Source: DASSYK01 sp036258315
GTDB taxonomy: Bacteria; Actinomycetota; Thermoleophilia; Solirubrobacterales; 70-9
Assembly (NCBI GenBank): GCA_036258315.1
Contig: DATADX010000009.1
Coordinates: forward strand, 1-32,666
Direction: 5' to 3'
DNA length: 32,666 bases
The notes under the pieces are model-generated. The model searched no databases. It was not told where the DNA came from and worked only from the letters and a program-made list of their open reading frames with translations. This document shows positions 7,905-15,048 of this stretch, in pieces. A program made the position numbers and the translations under genes. How positions within the stretch are numbered: position 1 is the stretch's first letter; the number at the start of each line of letters is the position of its first letter.

Positions 7905-7947
7905 GTGATGTGGATCATCGTGTTCACCACGGTCTACGTTCTCTAGG
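7905..7947 (+). repeat. 43-bp direct repeat, copy 2 (orphan ctaE 3' end)
   Basis: An orphan tail encoding the last 13 residues of CtaE plus its stop, with two silent third-codon differences from 5810-5852. Nothing upstream of it continues the ctaE reading frame. Its TAG interleaves with the stop of the convergent gene ending at 7943 (the four bases CTAG are shared). Confidence 0.85.
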
Positions 7948-8230
7948 CGCCGCCCGGTCGCTGATCGCGCCAGCGGGAGCTGTGCACGTACGCGCCGAGG
8001 TCGATCAAGAAGGCGAGGATCACGATGAACCACTCGAGACCGTAGACGCGGTCGGTGCCGGCGACGTACATGACCGCGTAGGCGAGCGTCGTCCACGGGA
8101 GCAGGAAGAACCCGAGCAGCGGCACGAGCCAGCTGTCGTAGGCGTCGCCGAGCACGTCGCTGAACAGCCACAGCGCGATCAGCGCCAGCCGGGGTGAGAA
8201 CAGCGCGAGCAGCGCGACGAGGCAACCCAT
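7943..8230 (-). CDS. Small three-helix membrane protein, unknown function
   Basis: 95 residues from the ATG at 8230. Three hydrophobic segments (about residues 2-23, 34-56 and 64-82) are joined by short loops and end in a basic, polar tail. I do not recognise a named family. The start is supported by a -10-like TAGGCT seven bases upstream, giving a leaderless transcript. Reading frames that extend further upstream run over the divergent phosphatase gene and are not credible. The stop overlaps the orphan ctaE tail, so before the presumed insertion this gene converged directly on the cta operon. Confidence 0.7.
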   Translation of the reverse strand: MGCLVALLALFSPRLALIALWLFSDVLGDAYDSWLVPLLGFFLLPWTTLAYAVMYVAGTDRVYGLEWFIVILAFLIDLGAYVHSSRWRDQRPGGA

Positions 8231-8237
8231 GGAGCGA

Positions 8238-8243
8238 AGCCTA
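8238..8243 (-). promoter_or_regulatory. Putative -10 hexamer for the 95-residue membrane protein
   Basis: TAGGCT on the minus strand, seven bases before the ATG at 8230. It implies a leaderless mRNA. Confidence 0.4.
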
Positions 8244-8288
8244 TGGCCCAGCGCCCCGGTTGTGAAAGTCTTCTGCGAGCCTCGGCTC

Positions 8289-10352
8289 ATGAACTCGATC
8301 AAGGCCCTCGGTCGCTCCCGCCATCTGGTCCTGCGCACGATCCTCGTGCTGCTCGTGAACGGGGGCGCGATCTTCCTGCTGGCGGCGATCCTGCCGGGCG
8401 TCGAGGTGAGGAGCTTCGGAGGGGCATTGCTGGCCGCGGCGCTGATCGGCCTGGCCAACGCGATCGTCTGGCCGCTCGTGCTGCGGTTCGCGCTTCCGGT
8501 CGCGGTGCTCACGCTGGGCCTCGGGGTGCTGGTTCTGAACGGAGCGGTGATCCTCCTCGTCGCCTCATTGGACGCCGGCCTGCGGGTCGACGGCCTCTGG
8601 GCGGCGATCGCATTGACGATCGGGCTCACGCTGATCACCACCCTGGTCTCGGCCGGCCTGGCGATCGACGACGACGAGATGTGGGCTCGCAACGTCGTCC
8701 GCCGGCGCGCGAAGAGGGCGGGGGACGCTCAGCCATCCGACGTGCCCGGACTGTTCTTCCTCGAGATCGACGGACTCGCGCACGACGTGCTCAGGCGCGC
8801 GATCCGCGACGGCAACGCTCCGACGATCGCCCGCTGGCTCCGCGATGGATCGCACCGCCTGGTCGGCTGGGAGACGAGCTGGTCCTCACAGACCGGGGCG
8901 TGCCAGGCGGGCCTGCTGCACGGTGACGACGACGACTACCCGGCCTTCCGCTGGTGGGAGAAGGACCGCGGCAAGGCGATCGTCACGAACCATCCTCGCG
9001 ACGCGGCGGAGCTCGAGCGCAGGCACTCGAACGCGCGCGGCCTGCTCCACGCCGACGGCGCCAGCCGGGCGAACATCCTCTCCGGCGACGCGCCGCACAG
9101 CCTGCTGACGATGAGCACGGTGCTCGACCGCGGCCGGGGGGCGATCGGGCACGACTACTTCGCCTTCTTCGCCCGCCCCTACAACGTCGCCCGCACCTTC
9201 CTCCTCAGCATCGCTGACGTCGCCCAGGAGCGCTACTTCGCGGCCCAGCAGCGACGCCGCGACATCCGGCCGCGGATCGCCAGGTCGCGCACGTATGCGC
9301 TGATGCGGGCATGGGGGACGGTCGTCCAGCGTGACCTCCAGGTCGAGACGATCATCGGAGACCTCTACGCTGGCCGCCCGGTCGCCTACACGACATTCCT
9401 GGCCTACGACGAGGTTGCGCATCACTCGGGGATCGAGCGCCCGGACGCGCTCGCCACGCTGCGCCGCGTCGACCGGCAGATCGCGAGGATCGAGGCGGCT
9501 GCGAAGCACGCACCGAGGCCCTACCACTTCGTCGTCCTCTCGGACCACGGGCAGAGCCAGGGGACGACGTTCCGCGGCCGCTACGGGGTGTCGCTGGAAC
9601 AGCTCGTCGAGCAGGCCTGCGAGACGCCCGACATCGAGGCGCGCTCCGAGGAAGCAGACAGTGCCGCCGGCTTCCTGAACGCCTCGCTCACCGAGGCGGC
9701 CCAGGACGACAGCGCCGGCGGTCGCACGCTGCGCCGCGCCACCGGGAGGCGGACCGTCGATGGAGCCGTCAGCCTCGCGGGCGCGGGCGAGGAGGGCGGC
9801 GTCGGCGATGACGGGATCCCGGAGATCTCCGTGATGGCCTCCGGCTGCCTCGGATTGATCTCGTTCCCACGCGAGCCGGGCCGGGTGACGCTCGAGTGGC
9901 TCGAGGGCCGCTACCCGCGCCTGGTCCCGACGCTGCGCGACCACCCCGGGATCGGCTTCCTGCTCGTCCGCTCGGCCGAGCGAGGGGCCGTCGTGCTCGG
10001 CGCGGGGGGGACCCACGCGCTCGACAGCGGCGCGGTCGAGGGCGCCGACCCGCTCGCTCCTTTCGGCCCCAACGCCGCGGCGCACGTGAAGCGCACCGAC
10101 GGCTTCGCGCACTGCGCAGACATAATGCTCAACAGCACGTATTGGCCGGGCAGCGACGAGGTCGCGGCGTTCGAGGAGCTGGTCGGCTCGCACGGGGGGA
10201 TGGGCGGGACGCAGAGCCACCCCTTCGTGTTGGCCCCCGAGGGCTGGTACATGCCCGAGGACCCGGTCGTCGGGCCGGCCAACATGCACCGCGTGCTGCG
10301 CCGCTGGCTGGCCGACCTCGGTCACGAGTCCTACCGGGACGGAGCCGCCTGA
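8289..10352 (+). CDS. Holin-like membrane domain fused to alkaline-phosphatase-superfamily domain
   Basis: 687 residues from the ATG at 8289; an earlier in-frame ATG at 8229 overlaps the divergent gene and would add 20 unlikely residues. Residues about 10-135 hold four hydrophobic helices of the PhageHol_4_2 (holin superfamily IV) type. A cytoplasmic or extracytoplasmic domain of about 530 residues follows, resembling type I phosphodiesterases/phosphatases: FLEIDGLAHDVL (metal-binding Asp near the start), a candidate nucleophile in the SSQTGACQAGLLHG region, AYDEVAHHSG, and VVLSDHGQSQG, the metal-binding DHG motif. The family architecture is common in actinobacteria, often annotated only as holin. 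Lysis is unlikely; hydrolysis of a phosphodiester or phosphonate at the membrane is inferred. Substrate unknown. Confidence 0.8.
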   Translation: MNSIKALGRSRHLVLRTILVLLVNGGAIFLLAAILPGVEVRSFGGALLAAALIGLANAIVWPLVLRFALPVAVLTLGLGVLVLNGAVILLVASLDAGLRVDGLWAAIALTIGLTLITTLVSAGLAIDDDEMWARNVVRRRAKRAGDAQPSDVPGLFFLEIDGLAHDVLRRAIRDGNAPTIARWLRDGSHRLVGWETSWSSQTGACQAGLLHGDDDDYPAFRWWEKDRGKAIVTNHPRDAAELERRHSNARGLLHADGASRANILSGDAPHSLLTMSTVLDRGRGAIGHDYFAFFARPYNVARTFLLSIADVAQERYFAAQQRRRDIRPRIARSRTYALMRAWGTVVQRDLQVETIIGDLYAGRPVAYTTFLAYDEVAHHSGIERPDALATLRRVDRQIARIEAAAKHAPRPYHFVVLSDHGQSQGTTFRGRYGVSLEQLVEQACETPDIEARSEEADSAAGFLNASLTEAAQDDSAGGRTLRRATGRRTVDGAVSLAGAGEEGGVGDDGIPEISVMASGCLGLISFPREPGRVTLEWLEGRYPRLVPTLRDHPGIGFLLVRSAERGAVVLGAGGTHALDSGAVEGADPLAPFGPNAAAHVKRTDGFAHCADIMLNSTYWPGSDEVAAFEELVGSHGGMGGTQSHPFVLAPEGWYMPEDPVVGPANMHRVLRRWLADLGHESYRDGAA

Positions 10353-10392
10353 GCCCGCGGTTTGACGTCGGCGCCGGCGTCAGACTGTGTCG

Positions 10393-11229
10393 GTGATCCG
10401 TGGTCGGCTGCGCAGGCACAGGGAAAGCGCGCCGCACCGACGTGAGCGCGGCGCGGCGGTGAGCGACAGGGTCACGTTCCTCGGCCACTCGACGACGCTG
10501 ATCGAGACGGGCGGGATGCGGCTGCTCACCGACCCGATCCTGCGCGACCGCGTCTGGCATCTGCGGCGCTACGCGCAACGCCTCGAGCGGGGCGACCACG
10601 CCGGCATCGACGTGGTCCTGATCTCCCACGGGCACGCCGACCATCTCGATCCGGCATCGCTGCGGATGGTCGGCACCGAGGTCACCGTGGTCGTCCCGAG
10701 GGGGCTCGGCGGGTTCCTGCGGCGGCGGCGCTTCCGGGACGTCAGGGTGATCGAATCCGGTGACCGGATCGAACTCGGCCCGGTCGCGATCCGCGCCACC
10801 CCGGCCGCGCACGACGGGCGGCGGTTTCCGCTGGGACCGTCCGTTCGGGCACTCGGCTACGTGGTCGAGGGCGGCTCACGCGTCTACTTCGCCGGCGACA
10901 CCGACCTGTTCGCCGGAATGGACGAGATCGGCTCCTCCCTCGATCTGGCGCTGGTTCCCGTCGCCGGCTGGGGAGCGAGGGTGGGGCCGGGGCACCTCGA
11001 TCCCGAGCGCGCCGCGCGGGCGGTTGCGATGCTGCGGCCGAGGGTCGCCGTTCCGATCCACTGGGGAACGCTGCATGCTCCGCGGCTGCTCCCGCAAGAT
11101 CCCTCGGCCCCGCCGCGGGCGTTCGAGGCCCTGGTGCGCGCCGAGGTGCCAGGCGTGGACCCACGCGTGCTCGCACCGGGAGAGTCGACCGAGATCCCGC
11201 ACGAACGCCCTCCGGCGGCGGAGCGTTAG
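10393..11229 (+). CDS. Metallo-beta-lactamase-fold hydrolase, UlaG-like
   Basis: 278 residues from the GTG at 10393. That start is favoured by a -10-like CAGACT six bases upstream; a GTG at 10459 is the alternative and would remove a basic leader, leaving a start close to where the fold begins (VTFLGHSTTLIE). Metal ligands are His79, His81, Asp83 and His84 in SHGHADH, the Asp in YFAGDTDLF, and the His in PIHWGT. The GHSTTLIE start and lack of a signal peptide point to the UlaG-like/RomA-type branch of soluble Zn or Mn hydrolases acting on lactones, phosphoesters or N-acyl lipids. The substrate cannot be told. Confidence 0.8.
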   Translation: MIRGRLRRHRESAPHRRERGAAVSDRVTFLGHSTTLIETGGMRLLTDPILRDRVWHLRRYAQRLERGDHAGIDVVLISHGHADHLDPASLRMVGTEVTVVVPRGLGGFLRRRRFRDVRVIESGDRIELGPVAIRATPAAHDGRRFPLGPSVRALGYVVEGGSRVYFAGDTDLFAGMDEIGSSLDLALVPVAGWGARVGPGHLDPERAARAVAMLRPRVAVPIHWGTLHAPRLLPQDPSAPPRAFEALVRAEVPGVDPRVLAPGESTEIPHERPPAAER

Positions 11230-11260
11230 CCTGCACCGGCTGCGAGAGGAATCGCACAGA

Positions 11261-11704
11261 ACGGGCTCGGCGATGGTGCTCGCGCAGTACTACGCGCTGG
11301 TCCGCTTCGGCAAGGACGGCTACAGGCTGGTGATGGAGCTGACGCAGAGGAACGCCGAGGAACTGGGCGCCCATTTGAAGCGGCTCGGGAAGTTCGAGCT
11401 GGTCTCGGAGGGCGCCGACACCCTGCCGCTGGTCGCCTTCCGGCTCGCCGAGGAGCAGCCGTACGACGAGTTCGACATCGCCTTCCAGCTCGCGGCCGAG
11501 CGCGGCTGGATGCTGCCCGCGTACACGATGCCTCCCGATGCCGACAAGGTGAAGATGATGCGGGCGCTGGTCAAGCTCAACCTCAGTCACTCGCTGGCGA
11601 AGACACTTGCGGACGACATCGCCGAGGCGGTCGAGACGCTCGAGAAGAAGGGCGGAGCGACGGAGAGCGAGCGGCAGCGGGTGAAGACGGGCGTCGGCTA
11701 CTGA
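11261..11704 (+). pseudogene. gad: C-terminal remnant of glutamate decarboxylase
   Basis: The readable protein (143 residues from the ATG at 11273; similarity begins four codons earlier at TGSAMVLAQYY) matches only the last third of PLP-dependent glutamate decarboxylase: the AQYY...RFGKDGY helix, KLGKFELVS, the small C-terminal domain with RGWMLPAYTMPP, and the final helices. The large domain with the PLP-binding lysine and active-site residues is absent, and 5' of 11261 the frame no longer resembles the family. It cannot decarboxylate on its own. The frame is free of stops, so either truncation is recent or the fragment is still expressed, for which no ribosome site is seen. Glutamate decarboxylase normally gives acid resistance by making GABA. 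Confidence 0.75.
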
Positions 11705-11725
11705 GCGCCTGAAAGAATCACGGGC

Positions 11726-11971
11726 GTGACCGAGCGTGTCCGCAATCCATTCCGCAATGAGGCCGACGCCTTCCGCGTCCTCGTCATGTTCGTCGCTGCG
11801 GGCGCACTCGTCGTCGCGGCGGCGCTGCTGATCGACCCGCTCGTCGGGGTGGTCGTGGGCCTGGTGCTGCTGGCCGTCGGCCTCTGGCGGTCCTGGGGGC
11901 TGCTGCAGAGCTGGCGCCGCCTCGGCTCGGACCCGACCACGACGCGACCCGGAGGTGGGCAGGAGCGATGA
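11726..11971 (+). CDS. Small two-helix membrane protein
   Basis: 81 residues from a GTG at 11726, with an AAGAAT hexamer seven bases upstream (leaderless type). A charged N-terminus is followed by two hydrophobic segments (about residues 17-36 and 39-56) and an Arg-rich tail. No named family is recognised. It overlaps the thioesterase gene by four bases (ATGA), so the two are probably translated together. Confidence 0.65.
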   Translation: MTERVRNPFRNEADAFRVLVMFVAAGALVVAAALLIDPLVGVVVGLVLLAVGLWRSWGLLQSWRRLGSDPTTTRPGGGQER

Positions 11972-12414
11972 ACGAGCGAACAGGACCCTTCTGGGACGCG
12001 GCCGAGGGTCGAGCGCCGCTGCCTCGCGCCGCCGCCACGCTCGGCCTGGAACTGATCGAGGCCGACGTCGAAGAAGGCACGATCGAGCTCGCGTTCGAGG
12101 CGAGTGAGGACTTCACCAATCCCACCGGCAACGTGCTCGGGGCGTTCCAAGCCGCGATGCTCTACGACACGGTCGGTCCCGCGCTGCTCGCCACGCTCGC
12201 CCCCGACCAGTTCCAGTCCACCCTCGACCTCAACGTGCACTTCCTCCGTCCGCTGCGACCCGGAAGGGTGATCGGCAGCGGGCGGGTTGCGCACCGGGAC
12301 GGGGACCTGGCCCACCTCGAGGCGTCGCTCGCCGACTCCGAGGGGGCGACGATCGCCACGGCGACCGCCACGGCCCGGGTCATCCCTCTAGACCAGGCGC
12401 ACGCGGCGGTCTAG
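11968..12414 (+). CDS. PaaI-type hotdog-fold thioesterase
   Basis: 148 residues. The pattern fits the hotdog thioesterase superfamily, PaaI/YbgC-like branch: FTNPTGNVLGAFQAAMLYDTVGPAL (about residues 50-74) contains the conserved Asn-x-x-Gly and the catalytic Asp on the hot-dog helix, then DLNVHFLRPLRPG forms the dimer strand. Such enzymes hydrolyse acyl-CoA esters in the cytoplasm; the acyl group cannot be read. Its stop shares CTAG with the stop of the convergent cytochrome gene. Confidence 0.8.
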   Translation: MNERTGPFWDAAEGRAPLPRAAATLGLELIEADVEEGTIELAFEASEDFTNPTGNVLGAFQAAMLYDTVGPALLATLAPDQFQSTLDLNVHFLRPLRPGRVIGSGRVAHRDGDLAHLEASLADSEGATIATATATARVIPLDQAHAAV

Positions 12415-13148
12415 CCGCCGGCGCCACCACCACCGCCACCTCCGCCCGCTGCTCCGCCGCCACCGGCTCCTCCCCCGCCGGTTGCCTGGATCAGGTACTC
12501 GACCAGCGCCTGGAGCTGCTCGGGGGTGAGCGTCTGGCCGTAGTTCTGCGGCATCACCCCGACCGGGAAGCCGGGCGTCGCCTGTGCGTTCGGGTCGGTG
12601 ATGCTCTCGGAGATCATCGCCGCGGCCTGGCCGGGCAGGACCTGGTCGAGATCCGGGCCGACCGTCCCGGTCGTGCCCGCCTGGGCGAGCGTGTGGCAGC
12701 CGCCGCAGTTTGTGGCGAAGAACTCGGGCGCCGCGAACACGGGCGGCTTGATCCCCGGCACGCCGGCGACGCTCGCGACGTAGGCCGCGACGTCCCTGAG
12801 GTCGTCGCCCTCGACGAGCTTGGCCGGCATGTAGACCGCGGTGTCCTCGGGGCTCGCCGGGCGCGGATTCTCGATCTGCGCCTCGACCACGCCCTCGAAG
12901 GTGTCCTGATCCATGCCCACGGAGCGCGCCGCGGCGAAGGCGTTGTCGAGGTCCGGGCCGATGTCGGCGTTGGTCCCCGCCGCGGTCAGGGCGTGGCAGC
13001 TGCCGCACTTCTGGGTGAACAGCGCCTCGCCGCGCTCGAGGTCCGCGTTCTCCTGCAGGTCGCAGCCCGTCATCGCTGCGAGCGAGAGGACCGCAAACGC
13101 CCCTGCCAATAGGAGTTTCGCCGTGCGCTGGGTCCTGCCGGGCTGCAT
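12411..13148 (-). CDS. Dihaem cytochrome c lipoprotein
   Basis: 245 residues. A lipoprotein signal peptide ends at AAMTGC with Cys29 as the lipidated residue. Two class I cytochrome c domains follow: CGSCH at 48-52 with probable axial Met107 (VYMPAK), and CGGCH at 148-152 with probable Met199 (GVMPQNYG). The last about 20 residues are almost only Gly and Ala, an odd flexible tail. It is anchored outside the membrane and is a likely electron carrier to the CuA site of the working oxidase, since CtaC here has no fused haem c. That partnership is inference. The start is backed by TAGGAT nine bases upstream. Confidence 0.88.
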   Translation of the reverse strand: MQPGRTQRTAKLLLAGAFAVLSLAAMTGCDLQENADLERGEALFTQKCGSCHALTAAGTNADIGPDLDNAFAAARSVGMDQDTFEGVVEAQIENPRPASPEDTAVYMPAKLVEGDDLRDVAAYVASVAGVPGIKPPVFAAPEFFATNCGGCHTLAQAGTTGTVGPDLDQVLPGQAAAMISESITDPNAQATPGFPVGVMPQNYGQTLTPEQLQALVEYLIQATGGGGAGGGGAAGGGGGGGGAGG

Positions 13149-13157
13149 CGCGACGGC

Positions 13158-13163
13158 ATCCTA
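13158..13163 (-). promoter_or_regulatory. Putative -10 hexamer of the dihaem cytochrome gene
   Basis: TAGGAT on the minus strand, nine bases before the ATG at 13148. No Shine-Dalgarno is seen between them. Confidence 0.4.
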
Positions 13164-13262
13164 TCTGTCGGCCTACGGGTCATCCCCCTCGGCGGCGTGG
13201 GATAAGCTTGCGCCGAACCGCACGATTAGCCGGAGTCCGAGCAAGGTCTGGAGGGGGCCGAG

Positions 13263-13664
13263 ATGGAGGTTCGCGAGGGGATGTCGAGCGTGGTCCTGGC
13301 CGTCGGGCCGGGCCACTCGCTGCGCGAGGCCGCCACCAAGATGAGAGAGAAGGGGACGGGGGCGGCGCTCGTCTTCGACGAGGAGTCGCCGGCCCCGCGG
13401 ATCATCACCGAGCGCGACCTGCTGCTGGCGATCGGCGGCGGCAAGGACCCCGACAAGGAGCTGGTCGCGGACCACATGAGCGACAGCACGATCTCCGCCC
13501 CGCCCGACTGGAGCCTCGAGCGCGCCGCCGAGGAGATGGTCAAGCTCGGCATCCGCCACCTCGTCGTCGTCGACCGGGGGGAGCTGGTCGGGGTGCTCTC
13601 GATGCGCGACATCGTCAGATGCTGGACGCGCGTCGGCGCGACCTCGTCGATCACGCCTCCATAG
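13263..13664 (+). CDS. CBS-domain-pair protein
   Basis: 133 residues made of two CBS motifs (about 4-60 and 68-125) and little else. Each ends in the typical strand-turn-helix: RIITERDLLLAI and GVLSMRDIVRCW. The TERD and SMRD aspartates are the usual ribose contacts for adenine nucleotides. Stand-alone CBS pairs act as cytoplasmic energy or nucleotide sensors, partners unknown. The ATG has a GGAGGGG Shine-Dalgarno at 13249-13255. It diverges from the cytochrome gene and converges on the minus-strand unit that ends at 13667. Confidence 0.88.
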   Translation: MEVREGMSSVVLAVGPGHSLREAATKMREKGTGAALVFDEESPAPRIITERDLLLAIGGGKDPDKELVADHMSDSTISAPPDWSLERAAEEMVKLGIRHLVVVDRGELVGVLSMRDIVRCWTRVGATSSITPP

Positions 13665-13666
13665 GG

Positions 13667-13918
13667 CTACTCGCGGCCTGAGAGGGGGATCGGGGCGGTG
13701 TCGGTCTGCTGGCGCGTCGGCATCGAGCCGATGTCGCGGCGGTTGCCGCGCAGCCATGCGAGCAGGCTGACGAGCAGCACGAGAGCACCGGCCGCGGCGT
13801 ACGGCCACCAGCTGTAGAGGCCGATCACGATCCCGGCCAGCCCCGCCGCGGCGATCACCGGCAGCCACGAGGAATCGCTGAGGAAGATCCGCTCGGTCGG
13901 GGGAGGGGGCTGGCTCAC
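13667..13918 (-). CDS. Small two-helix membrane protein at the end of the oxidase-like operon
   Basis: 83 residues from a GTG that overlaps the stop of the 36-residue gene by four bases. Two hydrophobic segments (about residues 17-35 and 40-57) are followed by a polar tail. Size, topology and position resemble the small accessory subunit IV (CtaF) found with actinobacterial oxidases, but I see no diagnostic motif, so the name is withheld. It is the last gene of the minus-strand unit that starts near 18625. Confidence 0.65.
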   Translation of the reverse strand: MSQPPPPTERIFLSDSSWLPVIAAAGLAGIVIGLYSWWPYAAAGALVLLVSLLAWLRGNRRDIGSMPTRQQTDTAPIPLSGRE

Positions 13919-14025
13919 GGGAGGTAGAGGATCGCGACGAAGAACGCGAAGCCGAACACGAAGATCGCGATCGACGCGTAGAAGAGGCCGGTGCGGATGT
14001 TGGCGCTGGCGCGCTGGCGGTCCAC
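13915..14025 (-). CDS. 36-residue single-helix membrane protein
   Basis: Starts at a GTG (14025) and ends in a TGA that overlaps the next gene by four bases. Residues 1-11 are polar and basic (MDRQRASANIR), then one long hydrophobic helix (about 12-34) fills nearly the rest. A TAGGGT hexamer seven bases before the GTG supports the start. The size is that of tiny helical subunits that pack against cytochrome oxidases. Its setting (after ctaB, overlapping another membrane gene) supports it as real despite its length. Confidence 0.65.
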   Translation of the reverse strand: MDRQRASANIRTGLFYASIAIFVFGFAFFVAILYLP

Positions 14026-14032
14026 GGCGCGA

Positions 14033-14038
14033 ACCCTA
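14033..14038 (-). promoter_or_regulatory. Putative -10 hexamer before the 36-residue gene
   Basis: TAGGGT on the minus strand, seven bases before the GTG at 14025, between ctaB and the small genes. It may give the two small genes their own leaderless transcript. Confidence 0.35.
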
Positions 14039-14054
14039 TCCGAGCCGAGGGCGC

Positions 14055-15047
14055 CTACGCGCGGTCGATCGCCATCGCCACGAACAGCAGCGCGAGGTAG
14101 GCGAGCGAGCTCAGGTAGAGCCGGCGCGCGGCCCGGCGCGAGGGGTCCCTGTTCAGGGCGACCGCGAGGCCGACGAAGCCGGCGCCGAGCAGGAGCGCCG
14201 CAGCGAGGTAGAAGCCGCCGAACAGGCCGGTCGCAACGGGCCCGAGGCTGATCGCGACGAGCGCCACCGCGTAGACGAGGATCTGGTGCCGGGTCGCGAC
14301 CTCGCCGCGGACCACCGGGAGCATCGGGGTGCCCGTCTTGGCGTAGTCCTCGGCGATCAGCAGCGACAGCGCCCAGAAGTGCGGCGGGGTCCAGAGGAAC
14401 ACGATCGCGAACGGCCACAGCGCCTGGGCCGAGAGCTCGCCCGTCGCCGCGGCCCAGCCGACGAGCGGCGGGATCGCGCCCGCCGCCCCGCCGAGGACGA
14501 TGTTCTGCGGCGTCCGCGGCTTCAGCCACAGCGTGTAGACGAATACGTACCCGAGCAGTCCCGACAGCGCCAGCGCCGCCGCGAGCACGTTGACGGTGAG
14601 CGCGAGCTGGATCGTCGCCACGAGCCCGAGGCCGGCTCCGAAGGTGAGCCCGCGCGCGGGGCTGATCCGCCCGCTCGCGAGCGGGCGGCCGCGTGTGCGC
14701 GCCATATGGGCGTCGGATTCGCGCTCGAGATAGTGGTTGATCGCACCCGCCCCGCCGGCGGCGAGGTAGCCGCCCAGCATCGTCCACAGGACCGTCGAGA
14801 GCGGGGGGCCACCGGGGTCGGCGACGAACATCGTCGCCACCGTGGTCAGCAGCAGCAGCGAGATGATCCGCGGCTTCGTGAGGCTGACGTAGTCGTTGGC
14901 GGTGGCGATCGCGGTGCGCATCACGCGGTCGCGCTGGCGCGCCCGCGCGTCGCCGTTCGCCCCGGCCTCGTACCCGGGTCGCCCCGGTCCCGCGGGCCGT
15001 CGCGATGATGCACCGCGCGGCGCTCGGCCTCTCGTCTCGACGCTCAT
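14055..15047 (-). CDS. ctaB: Protohaem IX farnesyltransferase (haem O synthase)
   Basis: 330 residues from the ATG one base after the haem A synthase stop. The enzyme adds a farnesyl group to haem b, giving haem O, in the membrane. It is a UbiA-family protein with about nine helices. The first Asp-rich site is NHYLERESDAHMARTRGRPL (104-123), and the second is EDYAKTGTPMLP, with LWTPPHFW before it. The first 42 residues are Arg/Gly-rich and unlike the family; a start at Met43 (MRTAIATANDYVSLTKPR) would give the usual length. With ctaA it makes haem A, needed by the working oxidase encoded at 1461-5851. The oxidase-like proteins encoded just upstream seem unable to bind haem. Confidence 0.93.
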   Translation of the reverse strand: MSVETRGRAPRGASSRRPAGPGRPGYEAGANGDARARQRDRVMRTAIATANDYVSLTKPRIISLLLLTTVATMFVADPGGPPLSTVLWTMLGGYLAAGGAGAINHYLERESDAHMARTRGRPLASGRISPARGLTFGAGLGLVATIQLALTVNVLAAALALSGLLGYVFVYTLWLKPRTPQNIVLGGAAGAIPPLVGWAAATGELSAQALWPFAIVFLWTPPHFWALSLLIAEDYAKTGTPMLPVVRGEVATRHQILVYAVALVAISLGPVATGLFGGFYLAAALLLGAGFVGLAVALNRDPSRRAARRLYLSSLAYLALLFVAMAIDRA

Positions 15048-15048
15048 C

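Noticed and set aside
8229..8288. Earlier ATG at 8229 for the holin/phosphatase fusion
   Set aside because: It overlaps the start of the divergent gene, and its 20 extra residues do not look like the family N-terminus.
10760..11260. Upstream extension of the glutamate decarboxylase fragment
   Set aside because: This part is the MBL hydrolase gene read in another frame and shows no decarboxylase similarity.
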